From NCBI GenBank assembly GCA_963855995.1, contig OY979716.1:31419230-31483229 (forward strand): a stretch of 64,000 bases of DNA. The letters are read 5' to 3'. The position numbers were made by a program, and so were the translations under genes. The stretch's first letter is position 1; each line of letters opens with the position of its first letter. The notes beneath the pieces are model-generated. The model saw only the letters and a list, made by a program, of their open reading frames with translations. It had not been told where the DNA came from and did not search any database. The DNA is from Muricea muricata. Taxonomy: Eukaryota > Cnidaria > Anthozoa > Malacalcyonacea > Plexauridae. Shown piece after piece: positions 1-12,000 of this stretch.

Positions 1-75
1 ATGGAATTTCTCAAAAAGTAAACGCTGTAGTTTTATAATGTCTGGTAGATATTGCAATGCGCGGAGATGGTGTTC
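1..75 (-). CDS. RNF213: RNF213-like exon e40 (cut by window edge)
   Basis: Encodes EHHLRALQYLPDIIKLQRLL and FEKFH, matching human 'EAELRLVKFLPEILALQRDLVKQF'. The acceptor TTGTAG lies just upstream. The exon runs to base 1 and may continue beyond it; the C-terminal end of the protein is outside. Confidence 0.92.
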
Positions 76-3000
76 CTACAAAATTATAGAAATAGAAAAG
101 GAATTAGCTACTGCTGGGAAGATTCTATACAAATAAAGTGATAAAATTGTACCTACTCACTCTATTATACAAATTTATTATAGCTCAGAACTATTTTCGA
201 TATTGTATGATTATTACTAAAATAACTAATATACGGGATAGAAAAGATCGTGGTCTCCCAATCTGTTCATCATTTTGCAACTTGTTGTCTTATCTTTACC
301 GTGATGGTGGCCAAGGGTCACAGCCAACTATTGTGGTCTCGTGATTAACCGACATATTAATTTTACATCCCAATATTTTGTGCTAATAGCTACCTTTTTT
401 AAGAATTCAGCCAGAACTTCACATTTATTTTGTTGGTCGCATCCTTGAGAATATTCTTGAAACTTGGAAGATAAGTGTTCAATCGTGATTTTCTTACGAT
501 ATCGCCACAATGCAGGACACATTGGATCACATTCGTTCATGGTTTCGTAGTCTGGCACATCAAGTTCATGTACCAATTTCATTAAACGATTATTACCTGT
601 GAATTGATTAGTTTAAACATTACTACCAACTGTTGGTATGCAAGTCTATGTTCAGTTTTGAAGAGTGCTTGCTAATTGTTCATGCACCTTCAAATCAGTC
701 TTAAAATAATGCTACATTATATACTGTTTGTATAAAATATGCATGACACCTTGTTTGTGGTGAGAAATCATCTTTATGATTTCTCGCAACAAATGTTTAT
801 TGCATATCGAGGTGAACAAAACCTTGAGAAATTCATTGTAACAAAGGCCTTTCTATTTTAATGTACATATCACTGCTTAAATTAACTTGCATAGCTCCCT
901 AAAATAAATTCAGTGTGGCAGTTGATCTAGTTACCAATACTTATTACAGAATATCAAGAAAAAACATGGAAATTGAGCACAAGAGAGAGGATCTACGAAA
1001 ACTTTCTCTGATGATGCAGCACACCAGACGCAGCTCAGCATTTTTTCGTTGGAGAGAGATTTACTAACCGCATGTGTGATGTGTCACCTCTACTTTCTTT
1101 GGTCACGAATAAAGATATGTTATAAACTGTTTTAATTTTTTAACTTACCAAGTCTTTCGTCTTGGGCCATGCGCCCCAAACTGTCTTGGAGCAAGCGAGA
1201 AATATCCTATATAACAATATAAATTGCAACAATTAAGAGAGCCGCTAAAACGGTGAACCGGGGTTTTTAACTCTAGTAGAATATTGCTTCTTTTAAAGTT
1301 TCGACGATATGTTTTGGAACAAAGAGAACCAGAGACACCAGCTATCCGCCTTCTTGGCTATTTAAAAAATCTATGACGTAACACGAAAGGTGAATGACTT
1401 CAAAAAAACAAATTGGCAAATACATTGAATGAAAAATGCAACTTAATCTATATGTATATTAGCTACTTCGTGAGGTGTTCAGAAAACTTTTTGATATTTA
1501 AGCCATTGACAGTGCAGTGTATCTGCTGGTGGCGTCAATAAAATAAGACAAGATGCCAGGGGGGTTGGGGGGGGAGTGAGCCGTGATCTTTTCGTGTGAA
1601 ATGCTTGATTTTGATGCCATGAAATGCGATTTGTTTTGCGCCTATGATTTCGAGAATCGTGAAGCTGTTTTTTTAGGACATATTAATTCTGTAACTGCTT
1701 TTTTTTTTCGCTCTGAAATGTGATGATCCGCAACGCCCCTTTACCACCTTCTGGTCAGTGTGAGTGCAGTATTTCAGAAACTAAGCATGTTACTCAAATT
1801 TACAACGGATATTACAATTCATTGAAAGGTTCTTAAAAAATATATATTGCCATATCACCTTAAAACTTGAACTTTTTTGTTCTTGGCTCAAATTTCGAGC
1901 AGACTTGTGAGAAAAATTGCAAAAAACTGACCCCCTAGGACCGGCAGAAAATGACCAGCGTGATTAGGAACCTTTTATAGTTGGAAAAACAAACAGATTT
2001 ATCACGTAGATTAAAACGTTGCAGCAAATGATATCTCATTTTAAAAATATGATGTAGAGACTTACAGAAAGAACAGGGTTTAAATAGGTCGCCACAAATG
2101 TATCTTCCCAAATTGTTCTTGAACCTTTTGTGCCAAGATTGCCACCAACATTCTGGTTCCCTACAAAACAATTTTTGTGATTCATATACCCCCGAGAGAG
2201 GGGTAGAGATTGTTTCTATTCTTGGGCAAAAAATGGCAACAACTTCCGCACACAAATGTATACGTAATTTGCAATTTTTGCAAAATATTGCAATTGTCAC
2301 AAAAAATTGTAATTTTAATAATTTTACATAGCTACATTAAAATTTAGTAGAACCTGCAAACTATCCACTGTCACAAATCAACATTAAACGTACCTCGCTG
2401 TTGGCCCATATTGTTTACAATACCAACAAGCACTAGATGAATTACTTGCACTGCTTCATCTTCGTTGTTACCAGTAGTTCGTGCTATGCATCTTATATCA
2501 TGGTGTATATGATCTTTTAAGAACTGAACAACATCTTGAACTGATGGTTTTATTGTTGCAGCAACACCCTGTGTTAAAATATAAATTTGATTATCTAATT
2601 AAATGCATTGTTTATATATAATATTGTGAAATTTCTAGAACAGGGTGCTGTTTCTACGTAAATACTACACATAATTTGATTTGCTTATATAGATTATCTG
2701 TTATGATTATTGATTGATTACATAATCAATTTCACTACTGTAAAATGAAATTTGAATTTTTTATGTGTTTAGTCCCATATAGAAGGCATGGTCAGTTAGG
2801 CAATCCGTGCCCTTAGCACATCATATTGTGGTGACCCTGTCCTTGTGGCGAAGCTAAATAAAATACAACTAAATATATTCGATAGTGACAGGTCTTAAGC
2901 CGAAATATAATTTGTCATAACAAACGTGAGATTTAGGTTTAGACCAAATGTGTACCTGTATATTCTGATCTGTTCCCAATAGCATAGCTGCATGCGTCAG

Positions 3001-6000
3001 ACAACGTAAAACACTGCAAGACAAAGGATTGAAATTCCGTTCTGATGTCGCGTTCGGTGGTAGTGACTGAGCGCGTCCAAGAATATGACCAGTACTACTG
3101 CGATCTTGCCTAAACGAACAAATGAATATAAACAAAGCATACTAAACTATTATTATCTGGGATTCACTGAGACAACATGGGATTCGGTCTACAATCTAAG
3201 ATTTCCGCTATTCTGGTCCCTGTTTTCTTTAGATTCTTTAGCATGCAGTTTCAAAACCGAGATTATTGCATTAGATATTGTAGCGATGTTTTAAACCAAG
3301 CATGTGTTCAAATGCACGGCATGTAAGCTATATATAAAGCCCGGCGCACACTAGAACTGTAAGCTGAGCTGAGCGTCAAGCTAAAGTTACACGTGCGGTT
3401 TTTTGCATGCACCGGCAACGCAACGGGTCGAATTTCATTTCATTGCTGGCGCGAGAGATAAAGTGTGTCATGTTCTGCGCGGCAACGCAATTGTAATTTA
3501 ATCTTTTCGGCAACGTTGCTAAAAGTTGCATTTTAACTTTCGACAACGATTGAAGAAAATATCTTATTCCATATGTGTGATGAAAGCGGGCTTCTGATTG
3601 GTTCTCAGCAGGTTAGTTTTTTTTGCGAACTAACCTGCTTTTTCCGAACTTACCCGCTTTTCTCTTTTATCGATAAAACCGGCTTTCTGATTGGTTACAA
3701 AAACCCGAACTGACCTGTTTGTTGTTTACGCTGCCGTCCGCCTCAAACTGCTCAACAACAATGGCGAACAAAATTTAGCTGATTATTAAACCTACACTTT
3801 AAAGAACATTTTTGGGCAAAAAACGTCACAGAAACCAAGCAAAAAGAAACGGAAAATTGTAAACTAAAGACAATAGAGACCCTGATAAGATAACCTGATA
3901 AGACCCTGATAAGATAAGAGACCAATAAGTTTAAGAGAAAATGTTGACAAAATACATCGGCGAGCCTCGGAAAACAACACAAGAAGATAAGTTTAGTATG
4001 GGATAAAAACCCAACTTACTTGCAGGTTCGGTTGGTTCGGGATTAACGCACCTCGGGGTCTGACCCTCTCTCGCTTCGCTCGGTAGGCTCGAACAGCTGT
4101 CAGACCCCTCGGTGCGTTAATCCCGAACCAACCTCCCTGCAAGTAAGTTTGTTATAATATTACACGTGTTACTTGCTCAAACCATCAGCCAATGAAATTC
4201 GAGTACTCAAATACAGTAGTGCAGCTTAAAAGCTGTTCTTCGGGACGGGCGTCGCAACATTAGTTAAGACATCACAAACAGTGCTGGCAGTCTCTAAGAA
4301 AATAATGCCCGAAGACTTGATTTTTTAATCTCCTTCTACCAAAAGAATCCTGTGTTGAGAATCAACCTACAGAAACCATGTATTTAAAAAACAAAGCAAG
4401 GGAAAACTCGCAATAAAGGCATTTGGCCAGAAATATAAAATCTAGATTATCGCGAAGAAATTTCACAGCCTCAGAACGTCAATGCGTCGATAGGTTAAAT
4501 GAGGCTTGAAAATAGACGGCAGTGCTAATAAAAAAGATGACTAAGGACTAGTCTGATTAATATGCACTCGAAAAAATCCATTGCACGTGTTGCAATTTCA
4601 GTCGCGCAGGCAATGCGATAAAATTGGATCCGTTATCTTTAACTTATCCATCAGGACTGGTATTTATATAGATGAGTGGAAATTAGCTAGGGTTATACCA
4701 ATTTATAAATCTGAGGATAAGCGTAAATGTGAAAATTATAGACCAATCTCAGTCCTCCCTGTTGTTAGTAAAATATTTGAAGGTGAGGTCTTTAGTCAAA
4801 TATATGGCTTTTTAAATAGACATGCGGCACTTTCAAAATTCCAATCTGGGTTCCGGCCAAAACACGGAACCTTGGCCGCTCTTATACAAATGTGTGATCA
4901 ATGGCTAATGGACATGGATGATGGCAAAATAAACGGAGTTGTTTTTCTTGATATATGTAAAGCATTTGACTCGGTGAACCATCAGATATTATTAGAAAAG
5001 CTTGAAACCCAATTTGGTATTCATGATACTGAACTAAAATGGTTTCAATCATACTTAAAGGATAGGAAACAAGTGTGTTTTGTTAATGAACAAACTTCTT
5101 CTGCAAGGAAAATAATATGTGGAATTCCACAGGGATCAATACTTGGTCCGCTATTGTTCTTGCTATATATCAATGATATGCCTGACATCTTAGAGAAGAC
5201 AACTCCAGGCCTATATGCCGATGACACTCAAATATTCTCCTCCTCACATGATTATGACACACTTGTTGAGAATTTGAATATGGACCTTGCCAATATTCAA
5301 AAATGGCTTGCTAAAAACAAACTGAAGTCTCATGCAAAAAAAACAAAAGTTATGTTTATTGGATCATTGCATAATTTAAATAACAAAGTTGGGAATAGAA
5401 CTGTTGAGATGAACAAAATTCCAGTCCCGCAGACTAGTACATTTAAGTGCTTAGGGGTAGATTTAGATCAAAAATTGAATTGGGAGAAACACATTGATTC
5501 CGTATGTCATAAGATTAGTGCTGGAATAGGGGCAATGAAAAGGATAAAACCTTATGTCCCACACAAAACTTTACAAGATGTTTACAAAACATTGATACAA
5601 CCTCATTTCGATTACTGTTCTCCGCTATGGGATAATTGTGGTTTGGGACTTCAAGACAAATTGCAAAAATTTCAAAATCGTGCAGCAAGGGTGATCACCG
5701 GAGCTGACTACGATGTAAGATCTTCTGAAGTGCTAAACACCTTAGGGTGGGAAAAACTGGCTAATAGACGAGCACTAAATAAATTAGTGTTCATTTATAA
5801 AGTACTCGCAAACCACACTGCACCAAACCTTAAAGATCTATTTTCTCGAAGAAATGTATCACAGAATAGCTATGAATTGCGTAATAGCGAAACTGATCTT
5901 TCGATTAAAAAACCGAAAACTGAATTTCTAAAGAAAACATTTGGGTATAGTGGAGCAGTTTTATGGAATAGTCTTCCGCAAGATGTCAAGATGGCAGAGT

Positions 6001-9000
6001 CCCTAATTTCCTTTAAAACAAAGGTGAAATTGCATCTAAGCTAATTTCATGTCCAGAATGAAGAGGATAATTGGGTAAATGCAGATTAGGAAGAAGGGGG
6101 AGGGGGAAGCCTGGCAATATTAATTGTTAAGGGAAGGGTTTGGTTAAATTTATTTTAGTAATTAAAAGTTTAATTAATGTGTGTTTCGTAACATATCTTA
6201 GATTTAATGTACATAGTACGCCCTTCGTGGAAACCAACTGATGTAAATAGTTGACGAAGATAGCGTGTTGAAATAAAGTTTTACATACATAAAGTTTTAC
6301 ATCCGTTGCGTTGTCAGCGCGAGACAAAAATCGCACGTGTAACCGTAGCTTCAGTCGTGACTGTTGGCGTAAGCTGTTCCCTCAAGTGTGCGGCGTGAAA
6401 GCCAAGACTTTACCCACGTCTTACGATTACCCGCTCTTAAGCGTCTTCGCCTTCTTCGCAGCAACAAAAGGTAAAGCAGAATTTCTTCATCTTCTGACGA
6501 GCTACACAATGAAATAAGTGACGTGAAAAAAGCATGTGCACTGGCATCGATTACTGAGTTGTCAGCTCAGAGCGCGCGCACACTGTGAGGAAATGTTCGT
6601 TCGTGCACGAAATTATTCAACATGTTGAATATCAGAGGCGATGGCAAGCTTGGGGAAAATCACGGAATATGACACCGCACACTTGAGGAAACAGCTTACG
6701 CCAACAGCCACGACTGACGCTTAGCCAGGCTGCATGATAGCTCTAATGTGCGTCAGGCTTGCACAGGATTGCTAAATGTGAACCTATAGTTGATAACTAA
6801 CAAAGTCGATCTGCGCCCTCGAATATAAACGTTCCTGTCTTCTTGTTATTAAATGTTATGTTCCTGATGCCCAAGATACAGATGAGGTTCGTGTTGTAAC
6901 GAATAGCATTAGCCCAGATTTCCTATCTATCACGGAAACTTGGCTTCATGAACATGTTATTCTAATGTCGTAGAATTAAATGGTTATGACCTCGTACGGA
7001 GAGACAGGCAGAGTGGCATACACGGAGGTATCTGTATGTACCCTAAAAATAATATTCAGTATTCAGCACTAGAATCTTTGCCAGACCCCTCATTTGAGGC
7101 TCTGTGGATTAGAATGCGTCCGACCCATTTAACGAGATGTGTCAACTCCCTTATCGTAGGAACTGTGTATCATCCACCGAAAGCAGATGATTCCGAAATG
7201 TTCAACTATTTAATCCAGTCTATGTCATTCATCGAGGCGAATTATTTTGTGGCTTCATCATCTTGGGTAACTTCAATCGTCTAAACATTAGCAGACTTAT
7301 CACTAATTTTAAGTTAAAACAAATCATTAACTTTTCTACTCGTGGACAAAACATGCTTGATCTCGTGCTGACTAACTTAGAAAAGTATTATGAGAAACCT
7401 ATTAAGTTTTCTGCTTTTGGACTGTCCGATCATGTTACTATTGCGGTAAAAACCAAAGCTAAGATGCACGTACAGTCATGCGAAGAGAAAACGTCTATGT
7501 TGGAAGAGATTATAAAGATTGGCCTATACGCAATTATGCCTCTGGAATCAAAAACCGTTATTTCCAACGAGCCTGTATAGATCACTTTTTCCTTGAAAGT
7601 TCTTATAAGAAAACGACAGAAGGCAAGAGTTTAAACAGCTTAGAAATCGTGTAAACAGGGAGAGAAAAATTGTCGGTCTAGATATTACGAAGCAAAGGTC
7701 AAACACCTGAAATGTTGTAAACCATCTGATTGGTGGAATGAAGTTAAAAAGTTGAGTGGTATGAAGTCAGTTTATAGCTCCGAAGACGAAGTTTATAAGT
7801 CATTGGAAAGAACTAACTAAGCAGCTAACGTCAACAACAGTCAACTTGCTATTATTAATAATGAAGCCTTCCTCTCGTCCATGTCGGACTTCGCTCCACT
7901 GCCAAATGACGTTTTCACTTAGCACAAATCTTGACAGTAACGAAGCCGATTTTTCGGTTACCAAACATGACGTTTAGTGAAGCTGACAAAACTCAATCCG
8001 ACTAAGGCAAATGGTCCAGACGGTATTCCTAGTAGGCGATTAAAGGAGAATGTCGAGTTGTTGTCAGATCCAGTGAAGGAGATTTTGAATTCCTCATTCA
8101 GAGATGGTTGCCTCTCAACATCATGGAAAAATGCGGATGTCGTCCCGCTCCCTAAGTAGTAGTAGTATAACTTTATTTATACACGCTGACCCCGTCAACC
8201 GAAGCTGATTTCCACGAGGGGCGTGTTCCAAAAAATAACTTTACATTATAAGTAGAATAGTGGAAAAAGAATTAGAGAGTAACGAAATAATGAACTATTT
8301 ACAGGTAATTTATTTACAGATAATAGTTTTTACGCACCGATATGAGCAGCGATTTTATTTCGAAAGGAAGAAAGTGATTTGCTTTCCCTAATTTCTTTTG
8401 GAATAGAGTTCCAAAGCTGTGCTCCGTCGTACATGAAACTATTCTTGATATTATTTGTGCGTGGTTTTCGTAAGCAAAGAGCACTACAAATGTCCCGAAG
8501 GTGATAATTTGTTTTCTCACTCTTATACGAAAATAGATTTGTGAGTGATTTAGGACCCATTTTGCTTAACAACTTGTGCATAATTTTTGCTTTGGCTTTT
8601 TTCCTTTCCATTTGAAGTGGCTCCCAGCCCAAAGCATGCAGAGCAATGTTATGTTCTACGTCATTGCTTACATTCAAAATAATTCTAGCTGCTCTATTTT
8701 GCAGTTTTTGCAGTCGTTTTGATTGAGCTGCACCAAATACATCCCATACTTCAGAGCAGTAGTCGAAGTACGGACGAGCAATAGCGTTATATATCAAAAT
8801 AGGTGTATCTTGAGCAACAATCGGTCTAATTCGACGAATAGCAGAGATTCCTGCTGTTACCTTTTTACAGATCTCATCAGTATTACCTTTCCAAGACAAA
8901 TGCTGGTCAATTTTTACCCCGAGAGTTTTACACTCATAAACTTGTTTAATTTGTTTATTTTCAATGAAAACATTCGGATGTGAATTAGAAATATTTTTTA

Positions 9001-12000
9001 TCATGGATTTCGAGCCAATTAATACAAACTCAGTCTTAGCCACATTGAGGCTAAGCTTATTAGATATTAACCATTTTCTAAGGTTTTCCAAATCAGAATT
9101 TACTGCAGCCTCGAGGTCAGTCATACCTCGAAAGTCTCGAGATCAGTCTCGAAAGTCTCGAGCCAGCCTCGAGGTCAGTCATACCCCTAAGCAGAAACCC
9201 GTGAAAGATATAAATAAGCACCTACGTCCTATAACGCTAACCTCGGTCGTATCGAAAGTAGCAGAGGATTTTATCGTCGAAAGTATCATTAGTATCTAGA
9301 GAAAATCGACAAAAATCAATTTAGAGCGATCCCCAGGTCTTCGACAACACATGCATTAGTCAGTACGATAGATAACTGGAATAAATTGACGAACGGTAAT
9401 GGCTGACCTGTACGGGTTTTTCTGTTCGACTTCAAAAAAGCTTTCGACTTGATCGACCAGGCAATTTTAATCAGAAAGCTTAGCAGTTTTGATATACCGC
9501 ATAAAATAGTTGGCTGGATTATTACTTTCCTGCAGAATCGTGAAAAACGTGTTAAGTTAAGCCAAGAGCGTTTTTCAGAATGGGGTATGGTGCCAGCAGG
9601 TGTACCTCAAGGAACTAAATTGGGGCCTTGGCTCTTTATCATCGTGATAAACGATCTTGGCGTTACGGGTACTGATTTATGAAAGTATGTAGATGATACC
9701 ACAATCTTCGAGACAGTCCCTAGGCATGAAATTAGTAGGATTCAAACATCAGTATATGAGCTGACAAGAAATTCAACCGCAGACAAATTTCAGCTGAACC
9801 AAGCGAAATGCAAAGAACTCCGAATTACGTTCGCAAAAACTTTTCGTTGTTTTGCACCTGTGTATGTAAATAGTTACCTATTGAAGTTGTTCCTAGTGCA
9901 AAGATATTGGGATTGCGTATCACGAAAGATTTGAAATGGAATGCCCACATTTCGTACATCGTAAAAAAGATTTCTACAAGATTGTATTTCCTTTGCCAAT
10001 TAAAACGAGCTAGAATCCATCCAAGCGATTTATTAACATTTTACAAGACCTGTGTGCGTCCTGTGATGGAATACGCATGTCCTGTTTACCCGTTTACTTA
10101 CGCGAAGAGTTAGACAAGTTGCAGAGGCAAGCCTTTCGCAGAGTTGCAAAAAAGCCACGGGTATGCGGGTATTACCCGTGAGGAACGTCTGCAAAATGGG
10201 CAGTCAGTGAGGAAGGTTTCATGTCAACACACTATATAATTTATCCTAAACACTAACATAACAAAAAATTAATAGATGATGATCTTTTCCAGAAATCATG
10301 CCTTCTTTCTTAAAGAATAGTGATTAAGCTTCATCCTCATCTTCAGTTTGGAAAGCCCAACTTTACAACATTTTGAGGAAGGTTTGTGCACACTTTGAAA
10401 ATTGTGCCCGGAGGAAGATTGAATGCTTTTTGCAACTCTGGCCTTTCGTATCATTTATCCAACATTATCGTATAGGGAAGCTCTTGTTGAAGCGGACGTT
10501 GTGAGCCTCTTCGATAGAAGACAAGATCTGATCAGTAATTTTTTTAATAATATTGTGAACGAATGAAAGCTATAAACCCTAGGGCTTCTTACCGCGTAGG
10601 AACTTTTTAAACTATAACCTCCAGAAAGAGGGATTTTTCAAAGGTTTTAATAGTAGGGCAAATAGGTATAGAAACAGTTTTATTCCGTATAATTCTTCGA
10701 TGATATAATAGATAAATTGTACAATTTTGTAAAGTTTGACGTAATTCAACCCAATGGGTTTAAACTTATTACACTGTCCGTCCGTCCGTCCGTCTAATCA
10801 ATGTATTATGTACTATAGCACATCTCATACAACTAAATACTCACCTTGATGATTCTCTATTGTTTGCAGCCAAATTGTAAGCGACGCCGCCAATAGGAAG
10901 ACGACATGTCGGGCAATTGTACGCTTGATTTGGCCTTCCACACTAATAAATGACAATCTGTTGTATTACTTTTTTCTTCTCTTTTTACTCAGGAATTCAA
11001 TTTCAAATTAGGTATAACGTACTGTAGTAACCGGAAAGCTCTTATTGTTTTGAAGTAATGCTTATGTAAGAACACAAGCTCTTGGACTCATGGAAGAAAA
11101 CTGTGTGGAAGAACTCGTAAGTTGTGTTTTCATTTTCGCAAATTAATTTGACGTGGGATTAGGGCTGTAAACAACTACAATAGGTTGTAGTTAATTTGAA
11201 TTTGAGAGTTTAATCTAGATTTTTTAAACATCATGCATAGACCTTACTATTGTATCTTCGAAAAACCTGTATGTCTTGTAATCCTCAACAAACAGTGTTT
11301 TTAAATCAAAATAAAGCATGTTGTTTTAGGAGGGATCATTGACCGAAATTGCAAAATCTCTGATACTTTACGAGGCACGTTACCTACATAATCTGACTAG
11401 AATTTCCTTTAGACTTTTAGCCCTCGTTTCCTTATCAAATACAAACAGAACGAGTATCGTTTTTTATGCTTGACTGTACACATAATTCAAATGAAAGCTA
11501 TAGTTAAAAGTCGATCCAGTGAGATATTTCACTAGGTAGGCTATTGGGGAGGGAGAACAATTCGCACTAAGTATAATTAATTGTTTTCAAATGTATTGTT
11601 TTGTTACAACACTGACGAGAGGTGTAGTACAGGAAGTATACATTCTGAAACTTTTCACATATGTTTATAATGCGTCTATCGCGTATGTACGCTCAAGTTG
11701 TACTTACATTTGTAATAACGTAGCGATGTCCATTTGGGCATTCTAAAACACATTAAATATTTTCCTATTATTACGTAATGCATTACGTAATGCGTCATTA
11801 CATTACGTAATGCAAAAAAGTGTGCATGGTAACCACATAAGTTACTCATGCCAAGCACAATTTTTAACGCCTAGGAAGCAATTTGATATATAAAAACTAT
11901 TTAATTGATTTGTAAATTTCATGAGCCCTCCGCGAGAGTAACTAATTCCATCCGGCTATTTTCCCCAAGGTTAATGTAAACATAGCTAAGTTAAAAAGGC

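Larger units (their letters stand above)
6840..10180 (+). pseudogene. LINE B (non-LTR retrotransposon with endonuclease), degenerate
   Basis: Broken frames on the plus strand keep the LINE order. Near 6908 is SPDFLSITETWLHEH (AP-endonuclease motif), then GGICMYPKNN at 7027, VGTVYHPPKADDSEMF, and LSDH at 7425. RT starts at 7977 with LNPTKANGPDGIPSRRLKEN, stops at 8158 where LINE C is inserted, resumes near 9188 with DINKHLRPITLTSVVSKVAE, then GVPQGTKLGPWLFIIVINDL (9601) and KYVDDTTIFET (9682). Stops and frameshifts are scattered, so it is dead. Confidence 0.88.

Noticed and set aside
10770..10800. GTCC repeat as possible array
   Set aside because: Only a few GTCC units; a short microsatellite. 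No CRISPR-like spaced repeats are present anywhere in the window.
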